Of a stretch of 64,000 nucleotides of DNA, positions 32,801 to 44,963 are shown piece after piece; the first letter of the stretch is position 1, and each line of letters begins with the position of its first letter. Source of the DNA: Argyresthia goedartella (taxonomy: Eukaryota > Arthropoda > Insecta > Lepidoptera > Argyresthiidae). The position numbers and the translations under genes are program-made. The notes below the pieces were generated by a model. It did no database searches. It was not told the origin of the DNA and saw nothing but the letters and a program-made list of their open reading frames with translations. The stretch spans positions 30,970,001 through 31,034,000 of the forward strand of contig OX463824.1 of NCBI GenBank assembly GCA_949825045.1, in the 5' to 3' direction.

Positions 32801-34615
32801 TCAAAAAAAAAAGTTTTATTAATTTTCTTTCCTCGCAGAAGTCGTGAAAAGCAGTATGTAATGTCTCGGCCAAAAGTGCAATAGATGGACTCGTCTCTGA
32901 AACTCACTCGTCGATCTATTGCTCACTTTCCAGCCTCTTCAACAATGTACTATTGTCACACCCCTGCACTACACTGCCAAATTGTGTATCGTGCACACCT
33001 TTCGCAAAGCAAGTCATTATAGCCCTTGGCTTTTGCCGGTTCATAATGTTGAAATAAATTTCATTTTAACCCGCTGGTTAATCATGTTATTTTCACTTCT
33101 CAAAGTTCTCATTACAAAATTATGTTTAATCACGAGTCATGCATGACATAATTGTATTCGCTGTAAGTTCTTGAAGTAGTTGGTTATTTTAAAAAAAATC
33201 TACGTATCTACTTATTCATATTTTGACATTAACTTATCCTTTGACATAATAACAATATAGTAATTGTACTCATAATAATAGTTTTTGACTTATATTTAAA
33301 AAAAAATGTTGTATTTATGTAAACCCAATATTATGATTTGAAATATAAACCAATACCTATTTCTTTAATTATCACATCTTTTAGGTAGACCATAGCAGAT
33401 CTCAATTATTTGACCTTGTAAACGCCTGTCTGAAACCTATGTGTCACAAATAAACGATTTTGAATTTGAATGCGAATTTGAATTCTTATTGTTATGTTCT
33501 TGAAGTCTAATTTCGTGAGTTTTTTTTTTTAAATACTGTTGGCACGGCGCGCAGCGCAGCCCCCAGAAGCGAGGTCGGCAGCCCGCGCCAAACTTATTTG
33601 AAAGTCGAAATTTATTAATCTTTGCTTATTAAAAAATCAACTTGTCTACGCAAGCAGAATAAAACACGTATTAGTCCATTACAGAACGATTACTTTTACT
33701 TTATTGATCGTGACTTCTCGGTTTTATTAGTGATCAAGATGTCCTGGAAACTTGCAATTTGGCATAGAGGTGTATCATGAAGAGTATATTAAGGGAAAAT
33801 TTAACTGAAAACAGTTAATTGATTAACGATTAAAAGAATAACCAAAAAGCCCAGAAAAGTAAATATAAATAATTACGCAAGAGGTCAATAAAAATAAATA
33901 AAACAAATTGAGGTACGTGCATACATGTACGTTATGCTTTATTGCATAAAAAACAATATATTACAGACTGATAAATGGAAAATAAATTTACTAAGGCGAG
34001 CTTATCTCTAATAAGAGATTTCTTCCAGCGAACCTAGGATGGAACGTATATATACACATACACCTTATTAATTCCTAACTCTTAAGGTTGAATTTGCTTG
34101 GCCTGCTACGGTTTTGCTAAAAACTATCAACGAGACAGTTACTAAAAATCAAAGCAAACATTTTCCAAACTGCGGTCCACACATCCGGTCAATTTCAAAA
34201 AAAAAACTACAAATAAGGGCCTTACAAATAATGTCAAGTAGTCCACACAAGATAGTACCATTGTAGGACCATCCCGATTCTGGGGGATGAATTCCGCGCC
34301 ATATCACTACGCAATTAAATGGCGGATATCGAGTGATTCCCATACAAAATAACTCGATATATGGTGTCGATATCCATACAACGAATGCGCGAGAATCAGT
34401 GCCTGATTGTTAACAAGCGTATAATCATCCATGTAATGAGTCCGCAGCCGCCTACTGATGAAAACGCTGCCGTGATGAGGCCCTGTCATCATGGCATCAT
34501 CGTGATATGCAAGCCAGTGGGTGATTTTGAATCATTTATAGCGAAAACAAATTAAAAAACATAGTATTTATACTCGTAGTACTTACTGTTTATAGGCGCG
34601 TGCATCGGCGTAATA
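32801..34615. other. Non-coding with one LINE-like tail
   Basis: 33385-33490 (AGACCATAGCAGATCTCAAT ... ACAAATAAACGATTTTGAAT, then TTTGAA-type units) looks like the 3' end of a small non-LTR insertion. A GC-rich patch at 33540-33592 has no recognisable identity. The rest is blank. Confidence 0.4.
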
Positions 34616-35120
34616 AGCACGGACATAGCATAGTTAGCACGGACATTACATAGTTAGCACGGACATAGTATAGTTAGCACGGACATAGCATAGTTACCAC
34701 GGACATAGCATAGTTAGCACGGACATAGCATAGTTAGAACGGACATAGGATAGTTAGCACGGACATAGCATAGCTAGCAAGGACATAGCATTGTTAGCTC
34801 GGACTTAGCATAGTTAGCACGGACATAGCATAGTTAGCACGGACATAGCATAGTTAGAACGGACATAGCATAGTTATCACGGAAATATCATAGTTAGCAC
34901 GGACTTAGCATAGTTAGAACGGACACAGCATAGTTACCACGGTCATATATCATAGTTAGCACGGACATAGCATAGTTAGAACGGACATAAGATAGTTAGC
35001 ACGGACATAGCATAGTTAGCACGCACATAGCATAGCTAGCAAGGACAGAGCATAGTTAGCTCGGACATAGCATAGTGAGCACGGACATAGCATAGTTAGC
35101 ACGGACATGGCATAGTTTTT
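34616..35120. repeat. 20-bp minisatellite, about 25 units
   Basis: Unit GGACATAGCATAGTTAGCAC repeated head to tail. Substitutions are common, and one unit near 34945 has two extra bases, which shifts the register of the later units. It does not encode a long frame, because the unit is not a multiple of three and contains TAG. Confidence 0.95.
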
Positions 35121-36489
35121 GGACATAACCATATTGAATAAATGTATATAAACGCCTACACTGGCTGACATGGCTGTTACGTCAGTCTCTGTTGCAGAAC
35201 AGTGCTAAAATTGTGTTTCTAATTTGTTTTGCAAAAACCACTGATTATATCTTAATGTCAAACACACACCGTGTTACCACAAAAAATATTAAACAGCGTT
35301 TAACCTCAAAACAAACGTCAAATCCTATATATTTTTGATTTTAAACAAGTGTTGAACACTAGTTTATTTTTTGTGGTAACGCCCACAAAGTTTTAGGATA
35401 TTTTGAATACATATGTATTGACGCAAGAACTATATCAATATTCTTTTAAGAATCAAATAGCAAGTTTTCGGTGAAAAATATCGATTTAGTTGTTTTTTCG
35501 TATAGATCCTTTTGACATAATGTTTTCAATCATACACATTGAAGGGAAAGGATGTCTTGATATCATTTTTTTTGGGAATCGGGACGTGTAGCGGAATAGC
35601 CTTTCAAATTTGACAATACCTAGAGACTTCAGTCCAGTACCTACCAGTACCTACATTGGTTATTTGTAAATGGAGTTTCATCTAAGAAGTTATTATATTT
35701 TTATCCTCATCACAAAATATGCCAACGCGGAATAAAAATAATTCCTATCGTTAAGTCATTTTCTGGATTCAGAAAATGCGATGTCTGTCCGATACTATTT
35801 CCGATGCTATAGTCCGATACTTTAGTCCCATACTATAGTCTGAAATTTGAAGGCAATCCTTTTGTCCCTTTAATGATATTAAGAAACGAAATCTAATTTG
35901 ATGGACTACCTATAATATACGAGAAGAAAGACGGAGTCTTATTTTAATGTCATTAACTTTATTTTTGATAATTGGTCAGCCATAATACTTGTTATGAAAA
36001 TGGCAAAAATTAGGTTGCTTCGACGCATTTGCTTTCATACTTAACGTTTATATTACATCCTGTATAGTAGCGCCTTCAAAATAAGATTGCATATCATAAG
36101 ATCAAGACTCGGCTGTTTCACAACATATGATAAGTCATGGATAAACCTTAGATAAATCGTGATTTTTATATACGCTAAAACAGAATTTATCTGGCAGGAA
36201 GGGTATATCCATAGCATAATATGAGAACCGGTACAGGAGGTAGTCATTCATAGTTAAATAGCTAGACTGGACTATAAACTTGCTACCATCTGGTGCAACG
36301 ACCAATAACGTTGCGAGCGAAGCGAGGGTTGTCGCCTCCGCTTGACAAATGTATTTTTGTATTCGACACGAAAAGTTGGATACAGGATAAGCTTGATGGC
36401 GAGAGACTAGCTGAACTAGACTGGAATGACGTATCTATCATAATATAAACTATTTTGCGATAAAGGACTAGCCCATCGCAGCCTCATAC
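35121..36489. other. Non-coding, nothing recognised
   Basis: AT-rich sequence. A short CGTTGCGAGCGAAGCGAGGG at about 36308 is of a type common in insect repeats but has no partner in this window. Confidence 0.35.
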
Positions 36490-36684
36490 CTGGGGAGTTA
36501 CCACAATCTTTTTCCGATTCAAAATAACAAGAACATCACCATGGCAACGAATTCCATTCCAATTCGCCATAATGGGCTTTATTTACCTGATACCAAAACT
36601 TGTTTTATGACGGTCACGGTAATTTTGCGGATCAAATTAGGTTCTTAATCTGAATCGGCATAAGACGTTGTGGTAACCCCCCTG
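36490..36684. mobile_element. MITE of the CAGGGGGGTTACC family, third copy
   Basis: Left CTGGGGAGTTACCACAATC, right GTTGTGGTAACCCCCCTG, the same interior as 2078-2280, and a TAC duplication on each side (36487-36489 and 36685-36687). Confidence 0.85.
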
Positions 36685-37522
36685 TACCTTTATGGTTAAA
36701 ACGAATTGTCAAATTTCCAAACATAATCAGAGTGACAACCCTAGCTTTGATTTCACTTTATTGAATATTGTCTGGTCGCATGATGGGATAAGTTTTTACG
36801 ATAACATAATTTTGTTTAAATGTGTTATTCCTTTACTGTCTATCTAGTGCTGTATTTCGTGTTCTCATTGTTCATCAGTTCTATTTCCCACCCATAAATC
36901 ATGGATATGTCTTACTTCATAAATACTAGATGGTGACTTAGTGACCTTGTGGTACTAGCAAAATTTCAATGGCTCAATTCACAAGTTAAGTGCAGCTTAA
37001 ATAATATACTGGCCTAGGGATCAACGTAAGTGTCATCCTAGTTTGGGCCACTCAGAGTCGTATCAGTGCACAGATCACGATCTGTGTATCAGGGTGTCAT
37101 TGTAAACTTGCTTAGGTTAAGTGCAACTTAAATGTCATCTGGTGCTGTCGTGTCTCCAGCTAGAGACAGTCAGGATAACCTTGAGTATCAGTCAAATTTT
37201 GAGCAACAGTTGTGCACAAACTAACTCAATTAGCTCTCTACACTCAATGACCCCTTGATCATAATGACGGTAATTATAAACGTGTTTCGTCATCACACGT
37301 CGAAGGCGTCGATCAAGACCGAAATCATTGGAATGACACACAATGCCACGTGGGATGATAGTGATTGATGTTGGAGTCATTAAGGCCGTAGGTGTTGTTT
37401 GCGGGAAAAAATATCTAGCGTACCGCTTCCTTTATTAATTTAGGTTATCCGGCGTGTAGATGATAGTTTTCAAGTACAGCACCAGTTAAGAGCGCGCAAG
37501 CCTGTCAAAACATATCATAAAG
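36685..37522. other. Non-coding, nothing recognised
   Basis: No gene or repeat end identified. Confidence 0.4.
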
Positions 37523-37720
37523 ATGGTGTGGAGTGAATAGTTTGGATTTCAAAAAGCAAAACATTGTTTACAAAGTTATTGGTGCGGCTACTTTCACACT
37601 CAATGTAAGTAACCAGGTGCATTCATAATTTTGAATGTGGTATTGAAAGAATTGTTGTATGGGCCCCCATAAATTAAATATAATGGGCCCCTTTAAATAT
37701 TTATTTTATTATATTTTTTA
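37523..37720 (-). mobile_element. (GTCY)n-family fragment
   Basis: On + it reads ATGGTGTGGAGTGAATAGTT, TTGGTGCGGCTACTTTCACA and AACCAGGTGCATTCATAA, the inverse of the blocks in the copies at 12451 and 14095. The GTCY run and both usual ends are absent. Confidence 0.7.
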
Positions 37721-37872
37721 GAATTTGTTGTTATGTGATATTTTAAATGCGGCAAAAGAAATTCGTTAATATCTATTACGAGCAAACTACTGTCTTACTC
37801 TTTCAATTTTGACTTTTGATTAGTAGGTTCGACACCAATATATGAGAGGACATAAAGAAGTGCATGAAACTG

Positions 37873-37985
37873 CACATAACTAGGTATTAAAACACTCGTG
37901 TGACACTAATAAAACCGAGCCTTATCGTGTTTAAAAACCCCTCATTATGCAACAGTTTCATAAACTACTATAGGCGAACTTAACG
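37873..37985 (+). repeat. Fragment related to the W-family flank and foldback
   Basis: ACATAACTAGGTATTAAAAC, ACTCGTGTGACACT and CCCTCATTATGCAACAGTTT match, in order, 10700-10825. Confidence 0.55.
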
Positions 37986-38119
37986 TTCTTTATTTCTGAA
38001 CAGCGATTTCTTCACGCTCTGGTCGACGGCGATGTATCGGCTTTGCTCTAATCAGTTGGTTTATAACATGTTTGAAGTTATTTCATCTAGCGACGTTGTA
38101 AAATTATGATGGGAGGGTT

Positions 38120-38395
38120 AAATTTAAAGAATACTAGGTGATGCCCGCAACTTCATCGCGTGTTCCTATGAATTAACATTTACCGAGATAACGTTACCCT
38201 CCTTCTGGTGCAAAAATGTTATTATCCTATATGTTAATCTTGCCCATAATCTTTCTATGTGCTTAATTTAATTCAAATCCGTTCAGTCGTTTTAGCGTGG
38301 TTGAGGCACAAACACACAAACATCCAAACACCGAAACATCCAAACATCTAAACATCGCTGCTTTCACATTTATAATATAAGTTGGATGTAACGAA
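38120..38395 (+). mobile_element. SINE/RTE-type arthropod repeat
   Basis: CTAGGTGATGCCCGCAACTT, then AAATCCGTTCAGTCGTTTTA, GCGTGGTTGAGGCACAAACA, CAAACATCC-type units and CACATTTATAATATAAGT. This order of phrases is that of a very common arthropod repeat related to RTE 3' ends (from memory). The copy is diverged and has a small CAAACATC tandem. Confidence 0.6.
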
Positions 38396-39519
38396 CGAAA
38401 AGTAGATGGTTTTCTAACAAGCATTGATTTTAAAACGCATTTTAACATAAATAAATAATTATATTTTAATTAATTCGGGTTTTTATTATACTCCGATTGA
38501 AGCAACGGCCACTTCATATATATTTTTTAAATATTCTTCTACCTTCTAAACAGGCCAAAGTCTCCCTTCCATATAGCAAATTCTTATTTATGTCTTCGGT
38601 TTACAAGTGTGTGGTTCCTGTGATAACTTTCTAATACGTCTACGGTGCTGCAAAATTGCAAATTCTTAGAAGTCTCCATTTTTCCTTTTGACGTAAGCAC
38701 ACTATTTGCTGATACAGCGAAGAAACTAATATTCAATCTATTCTTCCTTCATTTGTGTAATTTTAGACGATTGTAGCAATTAGTAAACTTAGGTTGGTTG
38801 CTTTAGTCGAGTTTGAAACCTACGAAACGGTGTTAGTTGATATTGCGGATGCATCTCTAATGTTCTTAGATTCTGGTAGCACACTGAGGCTACGGCTTTG
38901 AAGATTTTGCATAATTCATAATTGTGTTAGAGACGAGAGTGTACAAATTCACTGGAATATTCCATGATAACTATAGGTATGTACGGTATAGTATGTAAGT
39001 ATGTACACTGCTTTGCCTATTTTTGGCTTTAAATCAATGATCTCACAGCGCACTTTTTTATCCATTTAGCAATATTATTAGGAACCTACCAGGATATAAA
39101 TTTATTTCACTCGTATTTATTCTAAGAGTTTGATACTCACCGTGCAAAATTATCTTCCTTTGTGTTTTGCTATCACCAAAAAGCAATACAAAATCCCAAG
39201 CATTACTTTAAGTTATAAACGAATAAGAGAAAAAGGTTGAAGAAAAACAATAACAACATCTGATAGCCAATATGTTCTCAGAGATACGCAAATGATATTC
39301 ATAGTTCGGTCGGCGCAGAATTCACAATATAGCATTCCCTTGCATTAGATGTTTGGGCGCAGGTGTGTTGAAAAGCTTCGCATATGAGGCGTCTATGGGT
39401 AAAGCTATATTCGTAACTTTAAGGAGACTTAAGGGGGAGTTATAAGTTGGATATATGTTTGCGATTTGTTACTTCTTTATTGCAAGCGAGGAAACCTTCA
39501 TATCTCGCGTAAAATGTAC
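38396..39519. other. Non-coding, nothing recognised
   Basis: AT-rich DNA without motifs. Confidence 0.4.
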
Positions 39520-39965
39520 TATTCAAGCAGCGGATATTCAAATTATTTCCATTTTACGGAATAGAGCTATTCGAGTAATTTATAATTTAAAACTCACAGA
39601 CTCCAGAGAGCTATTTAGTTAGCTAGTCAATTTATTTTCGAAAATATAATGTAAGTAATGTAAAATAAAGCGACGTTAACAATAAAGGGATATTATAATG
39701 TTCAAAATTACTTAAAATGACGGGACTGTATGGGGTTAATCAATCTCAACAAAAAAATTGCTGTTAAAAAAAACCTGCTTATTAATTATAACAATTAATA
39801 TTCTAATATTTGTATTAGTTTACAACCAAATTTTAAAAGATATCTAAAAAATCAATGTTTACGGTAGTTGCCCTGCTTCTCCCATAGTGGCGTTGACACA
39901 AAAATGACGTTTGCTTAGTATATGTAAATATATATAGTAATAAAGACATTTGATTCTTGATTATA
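39520..39965 (+). pseudogene. LINE 'B' 3' copy with internal deletion
   Basis: One frame gives GCGGATATTCAAATT... (AADIQ..SILRNRAIRVIYNLK), which is the RT C-terminal segment of the LINE at 60109 (AADIQTIFILQKRAIRAIYN). About 150-170 bp are then missing before GGGATATTATAATGTTCAAA. The 3' region follows (CTTCTCCCATAGTGG, AATAAAGACATTTGATTCTT). Several stops. Confidence 0.75.
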
Positions 39966-40564
39966 TCGAATAACTGGCTAAGCGGGGGAACTTGTACCGC
40001 TGCTAACTCACATGGAATAAGGTGTGGTTAGTTTTTATGTTGGTACAGTTCGCGCCAAGCTTATTTTTTGCCAAGAAAATTAGCGCAGCCTTTATTTTAT
40101 TTAACTCGGCTCTTCGATGTTGCTCGTCTTCATTGCATCATGGGTACTTGAGTTACGTGGAGATACCAATATTCTTGTACATCTTAGGTTCAATCATACG
40201 ACCCATACATAGGGTGTCCCCTTAAGATCCAAGCTCTGTATGTATCCAGCCAGACAGACGCCGGCGCGGGCCGCCTGGTAATAATGTTGCAGACACATTT
40301 CAACATAAGATACACCTTATCAGTTGAACAAAAGCCCTTGCTACGCATAACATAAAGTACGCCACGAAGTAAAATGTGGACGCTGAGAATGGACGCTGTA
40401 AATTGCAAGTCCTAAGTATCAGATTTGATAAGGAATTTCTTCAAAGCTTTAGATATCTGTTTACTCTCGAGACTAAATTGTCTTTTAATATACAGGATGC
40501 AACAGAAATATAATAATCCCAGATATTTGTTAAGGACATCATTCTATTTTTAACATAAGATAGC
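39966..40564. other. Non-coding, nothing recognised
   Basis: No gene found between the LINE fragment and the SINE that hosts the CACTA-like element. Confidence 0.4.
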
Positions 40565-40610
40565 GTCACGCCTTTTCCCATTGGGGGTGGCAGAGACACA
40601 ATTGTGCCCA
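40565..40610 (-). mobile_element. SINE family 2, 3' part (host of the CACTA-like element)
   Basis: GTCACGCCTTTTCCCATTGG ... ACACAATTGTGCCCA is the tail seen at 6440-6500. It is interrupted after CA at 40610 and resumes at 48121. Confidence 0.75.
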
Positions 40611-41000
40611 CCCAAGTAACACATCAAAGCATTATATCAGCCGACTAACAGCATTCCTGTATCGTTTTAGCATTTTGAGTTGGTTGTATATCAGCATTAT
40701 AAACGTATATACGGCTACTATAGTGCTTATTTGGGCACAAATTATACAGCTTTAGATCCTAAATAGGTTCACATATAGTTTAGTAGCATTACAGCCGCAT
40801 TATACTAGCATTATTGTGGTCAAGAAAGGTACCAATCGCATTATAGAAGCATTATTATGGTCAATGACGTTGTCAATCGCATTAAAGAAGCATCATTACT
40901 GTCCATGAAGTTGCCAAAGGCATTAGAGAAACACTATACTAGCATTATTATTAATATTGAAAGTACTTTTAGCATAACAAAAGCATTAGACTGGCATGAG
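40611..41000 (+). repeat. Left subterminal repeats of the CACTA-like element
   Basis: About fifteen copies of a GCATTA/GCATTATA core (for example AGCATTATATC, CGCATTATAGAAGCATTAT, TAGCATTATTATT) within 390 bp, mostly in one orientation and 10-50 bp apart. In plant CACTA elements such arrays bind the TNPA-type protein; the same role here is inference. Confidence 0.75.
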
Positions 41001-42313
41001 AATCTGGTAAAAGCACGACAAGAGCTACCTAAGTGTTCACGGTTAGAAATGAAATAAACTTTACATCATTGCAAAATCATCTCTAATACTATGTTAGTAT
41101 AAAACGTTATTCATTAGCGTTGCAATTTAACTACTGCCTCGGAATATCAATGGACACGGATTTGTTTGCCTAAGACTGACTGAGTGAGATATACTCTACA
41201 TTTTTGTAATACTGGGTATATAAGTTTATGGCTCTTTTAATAGTTATTGCCTTCAAATATTACTGCGCAGTGTAGTTTACTGTTAATGTCTATATAAGTG
41301 TAATTGAAAATTTTCACGCCCCTTCGATATTTTGTGGTTTTGATATAAAATCTCATTTAAAGATATGTGTGAAATATCCAAAACATTGATGCGTTCCTAT
41401 TATAGAACATTTTAGCATAATTTACCTATAAGTATTGGTTGTGAAGTATGAAATTAAATGTCATCATTATTATATAGGTCTGTTTCTATTATAAATAAGT
41501 CCGAATATTAATATTTTAGGTTATAAAATATTTCCAAAATGGTGTCGGTCTAATAGTAGCCCGGTGAACCATTAAAAAGGCTAATTAATGCCCCCAGCAG
41601 TATATACACTCACAGGTGAACAATTATTTAGTCAAAGGCCAGAGAGAAGACGTTTGGTGAACCACTGTAGTGCCATAGTCTTTAAAGTGGATATATATGG
41701 GTTCACCGGCATGCCCAGAGACATGATAAAGACTGAAATAGTGGCCATTACTTTCATAATTTTGGGGATCCTTGAGTAAAAGAATAAAACCATTTTCTAA
41801 CCATTTTTCTAGCTTTCAAAGGCTAAGTAGTCATAAATGCACTAAGTCAAATCGTGCGGTTGTACTTGTAGCAACATGTAATACCTTGCGAGTTTGTTTA
41901 CCTAGTGCGAGTGAGACACCGCTATGCATGTTATGGCGATGTCCTACGCACCACAGCGTTTCAAAGAATATATATACTCACGTCAGTTTACTCGCGAGAG
42001 TCTCACGTGGTGGCTGTGTTCGTGCGTGTCGTTCTTCATGTCATAGACGTATATTTTTACCGCAATTAGTTTATCAATGGATCATGTTAGCGCAGAACCG
42101 CAACAAATAGCGTTTTGATGATGAGGCCTTTAACTCAATAGTGGGTGCTAGAGGCTGAATAAATTGAATTTGATAATACTAGGTTTTGAAATAGACGATA
42201 ATTTACTTATTCGCTCCATCGAGGTAAACCAATATGTTTTCTATGGGTGATACCTACTTTTCATTAATTTCGTTTTCTTTTTTTTCAGTTTTGTTTGTAT
42301 CAAATATCACATA

Positions 42314-43944
42314 ATGCCGTATAGAATTGTTCAGACAATCGAGAGAGGTAAGACAATACTCGTAATTGTCCCTTCTTTGTGGGAGGATCGTGGTAGCTTG
42401 TGGTGGCCGCCTAAAAAAACCCAGTATCGACTTATGAAAGATGAGCTATCCAGGCCTAATAAAAAGGAATGGAAATTGATGAACTGTTTTTTGAAAAGAG
42501 ACATATTCGGACTTATCAGACGGCAGAAGCTGAATTATCAATTATGGAAGAAAATTCAGACACAGACGTGAATGACTCAGACATGGTTGCACCCCCGACG
42601 CCCATAGTTCAAGAAAATCAAGAAGCAATGTTTGAGCATATGGCCAACAAGTTGGTAAGTTCAAATCAAACCCACAGCGGTTACTTTTGTGTTTTTTTAT
42701 TATTTTGTTTACATTTTAGTAGTAAGTGTTAATTATTGAGGTTCCGCAATTCCTCGAGATTAATTTGGCGTCCCTTATTTGGGGTGAGCCAAGAGCCTTT
42801 AGTTTTAATTATTTAAGATCAAGACTGTAATTATTTGCTTTTTATGACGTTATCACGTATGGGAAAAGGCCATTTAATTAATTAGCTGTATTTTTTTAGA
42901 GAATAATAAAACCGATTAATGGGAACAAGCTTTTGCTTATAACTAAGCCTTATAACCTTATTACTAAGCCGATTTAGTTTGAAAAGGGCCCCCATGAATT
43001 TCACGAATCAAAACGTTGTCGGTAACTTTTTTTTTCAGATATCAAGCACTCAAGAAAATCAAGAAATCCCGTTTACGGATTAAAGCAACGTTGCAGCTAC
43101 AGAAAACGCCACAACTGAAGAAAACATAGTTCAGATAATCAGCACAGAAACATTCAACTTCGACCAGATTTTAACGAACCAGAAAATATTGTCCGAAAAA
43201 CTAGACAACATGCTCCAAATTCAAGGGATTACTCTCGAAAACCAACAGAAAATCGTTCAAAATATGGCCGCACAGTCTGTGCAGTTAGATGAAATATCTG
43301 CACAACTTGCAGATATAAAACAAGGTCCAATGGTTACTTTGTTGAAAGATGCAAACCCTGACGATAACAAAAGTTTTACAATAAAACCGATTGAAAATCA
43401 AAATGATCTTAAATCACTGGGTCAATTACTGGCAGATAGAACAGAAAGACATAAAATACAAAAACGATTGTCGTTCTTATGCTTAGCTTCCAAGGGCGAA
43501 GGAAAAACTTGTGCATACAAATTACTAGATATTTTATTCACAAGGGATTTCCTTTGCACCTGTTCATGGGCAGGTGGAAGTAGAGAAAATAGGTCGAAAA
43601 TTGCCTTTAAAGATTACAAGAACGTTTTAAAATTCTTTTTTGGCATGATTCAATCTTGGGATCCGACGTATACAATTCAAGACAATGAAGTATTTTTTAA
43701 GATTATAACGAAAAATTCGAACCAGCGAAAATCTATGAAAAACCTCAGGATGTCATCTAAGAGGAATCGCAAGAATACGGATAAGTTTGAAAATCAGCAA
43801 AAGAGTGGAAATAACACAACAAATGATGACGCCAAAGAAATAACGGAAGAAGAAAACAGGCAAATTGAAGAAGTAAATGAAAAAGAAAATATGTCTTTAA
43901 ATAATATTGTGAGTGTTGATGATATCGAAGACGGTTTGTGTTAA
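42314..43944 (+). pseudogene. DUF4806-type second protein of the CACTA-like element
   Basis: Two exons: 42314-42654 and 43039-43944, with donor TTG|GTAAGT and acceptor TTTTTTTTTCAG. Exon 1 begins MPYRIVQTIERGKTILVIVP and SLWEDRGSLWWPP, an N-terminal module common in arthropod DUF4806 proteins. Near 42500 a one-base loss shifts the frame (LMNCFLKR then HIRTYQTAEAELSIMEEN). Exon 2 starts in phase 0 (ISSTQENQ) but has a TAA at 43081. The rest is open: a helical stretch (LDNMLQIQGITLENQQKIVQ), then the DUF4806 core (FTIKPIENQNDLKSLGQLLA, AYKLLDILFTRDFLCTCSWA, DNEVFFKIITKNSNQRKS) and an acidic tail. The biochemical role of DUF4806 is unknown. Its place inside the element suggests a transposition accessory factor. 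A damaged copy such as this would need a helper. Confidence 0.75.
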
Positions 43945-44124
43945 TCAGTGAAAAACTCTTAAACTTTATTTTTTCTTTATGAATAGCTGTACATCTACAC
44001 CGTACACTGTTTTTTTACTAGGTCGATTAAGTGTGTCAGATATTTTTGCACGGTTTGTTCTGTTATTAAGAAACGAGTGGTTTCTGCCAAGTTCAAACCA
44101 CTTCGATCCCTGAAGATTTTGTAA

Positions 44125-44263
44125 GTACCTATAGGTCCCCCATTCACGAAGACGCGTGACGTAGCTATTTGCATCTTTCTCTTACATTGCAGCACTCTGC
44201 TGAAAGACAAAGATGCAAATAGCTACGTCACGCGTCATCGTGGATGACGGCACCTATACCTAC
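44125..44263. repeat. Strong hairpin between the two convergent genes
   Basis: Perfect 28-bp arms (GACGCGTGACGTAGCTATTT... at 44151-44178 and the complement at 44209-44236) around a 30-nt loop, with imperfect outer arms (CCTATAGGT / ACCTATACC). It sits about 180 bp after the DUF4806 stop and 700 bp after the transposase stop. It could be a nested foldback element or a structural 3' end for both transcripts. Confidence 0.85.
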
Positions 44264-44393
44264 AGTAATAATTACGTGAAAAGTATACCTTGGAACTTGC
44301 AGGATGACATGGTGACAACTTATCAATCAGCTGATTATTTGTTGTGAGACTGATTTTTACAATTTATTAAAATAATAATTATGTATACATACA

Positions 44394-44645
44394 CGGTTAT
44401 TTTTTTATCACCAATAATGTTATGGGGATTGATAGTATCCATCATTATGATCAACTTTCCCTCAAGAAACATTTTGCCGCAAATGAAAAAATATTGGGTC
44501 TCCCATAGGAACTTGAAAAGCTGAGGGTCAATGTACTGAGGGACGATTTTTTTTATTTGTCACTATATGTTTGTTGGTTAAAGTTGTTCATAATGATGGA
44601 ACTATCAATCCCCAAAATATTATTGGTGATAAAAAAATAACAGTG
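44394..44645. mobile_element. Tc1/mariner-like MITE nested in the CACTA-like element
   Basis: The left arm CACGGTTATTTTTTTATCAC is mirrored over about 62 bp by the right arm (CACTGTTATTTTTTTATCAC on -). TA flanks each side (44392-44393, 44646-44647). 252 bp, no gene. The TA target and long TIRs fit Tc1/mariner, but the superfamily is inferred. Confidence 0.75.
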
Positions 44646-44963
44646 TATAAATTGATTAAATGATTATTAAAATCCTCATCAAAATAAGCTGAAGTAAAAT
44701 TTTATTTATATTTTTTTTTCATATCTGGAGAAGTATGATTGACAAAAGTTTTTTTTTTAATAACACTAGTTCACAAAAACAAGTCACAAAGTCAAAGTTC
44801 AAAGTTACACTTCTACAAAAACAGAATGTTCTCAAAACTTGTTTATTTTAAAATTATGATTCGCAAAAGTTAACTTTTATTGAAAAGTTATAACAAACAA
44901 CAGAAAATGTTAATAACCCTTAAATATACATTAATAAAAACTTAAGTAAATAAAATATGGTTT

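Noticed and set aside
34616..35120. Regular short repeats suggestive of a CRISPR array.
   Set aside because: Units are contiguous 20-mers with no spacers, in eukaryotic DNA.
42469..42732. An independent 87-codon gene starting at 42469.
   Set aside because: It is the frame-shifted continuation of the DUF4806-type exon 1, followed by readthrough into the intron.
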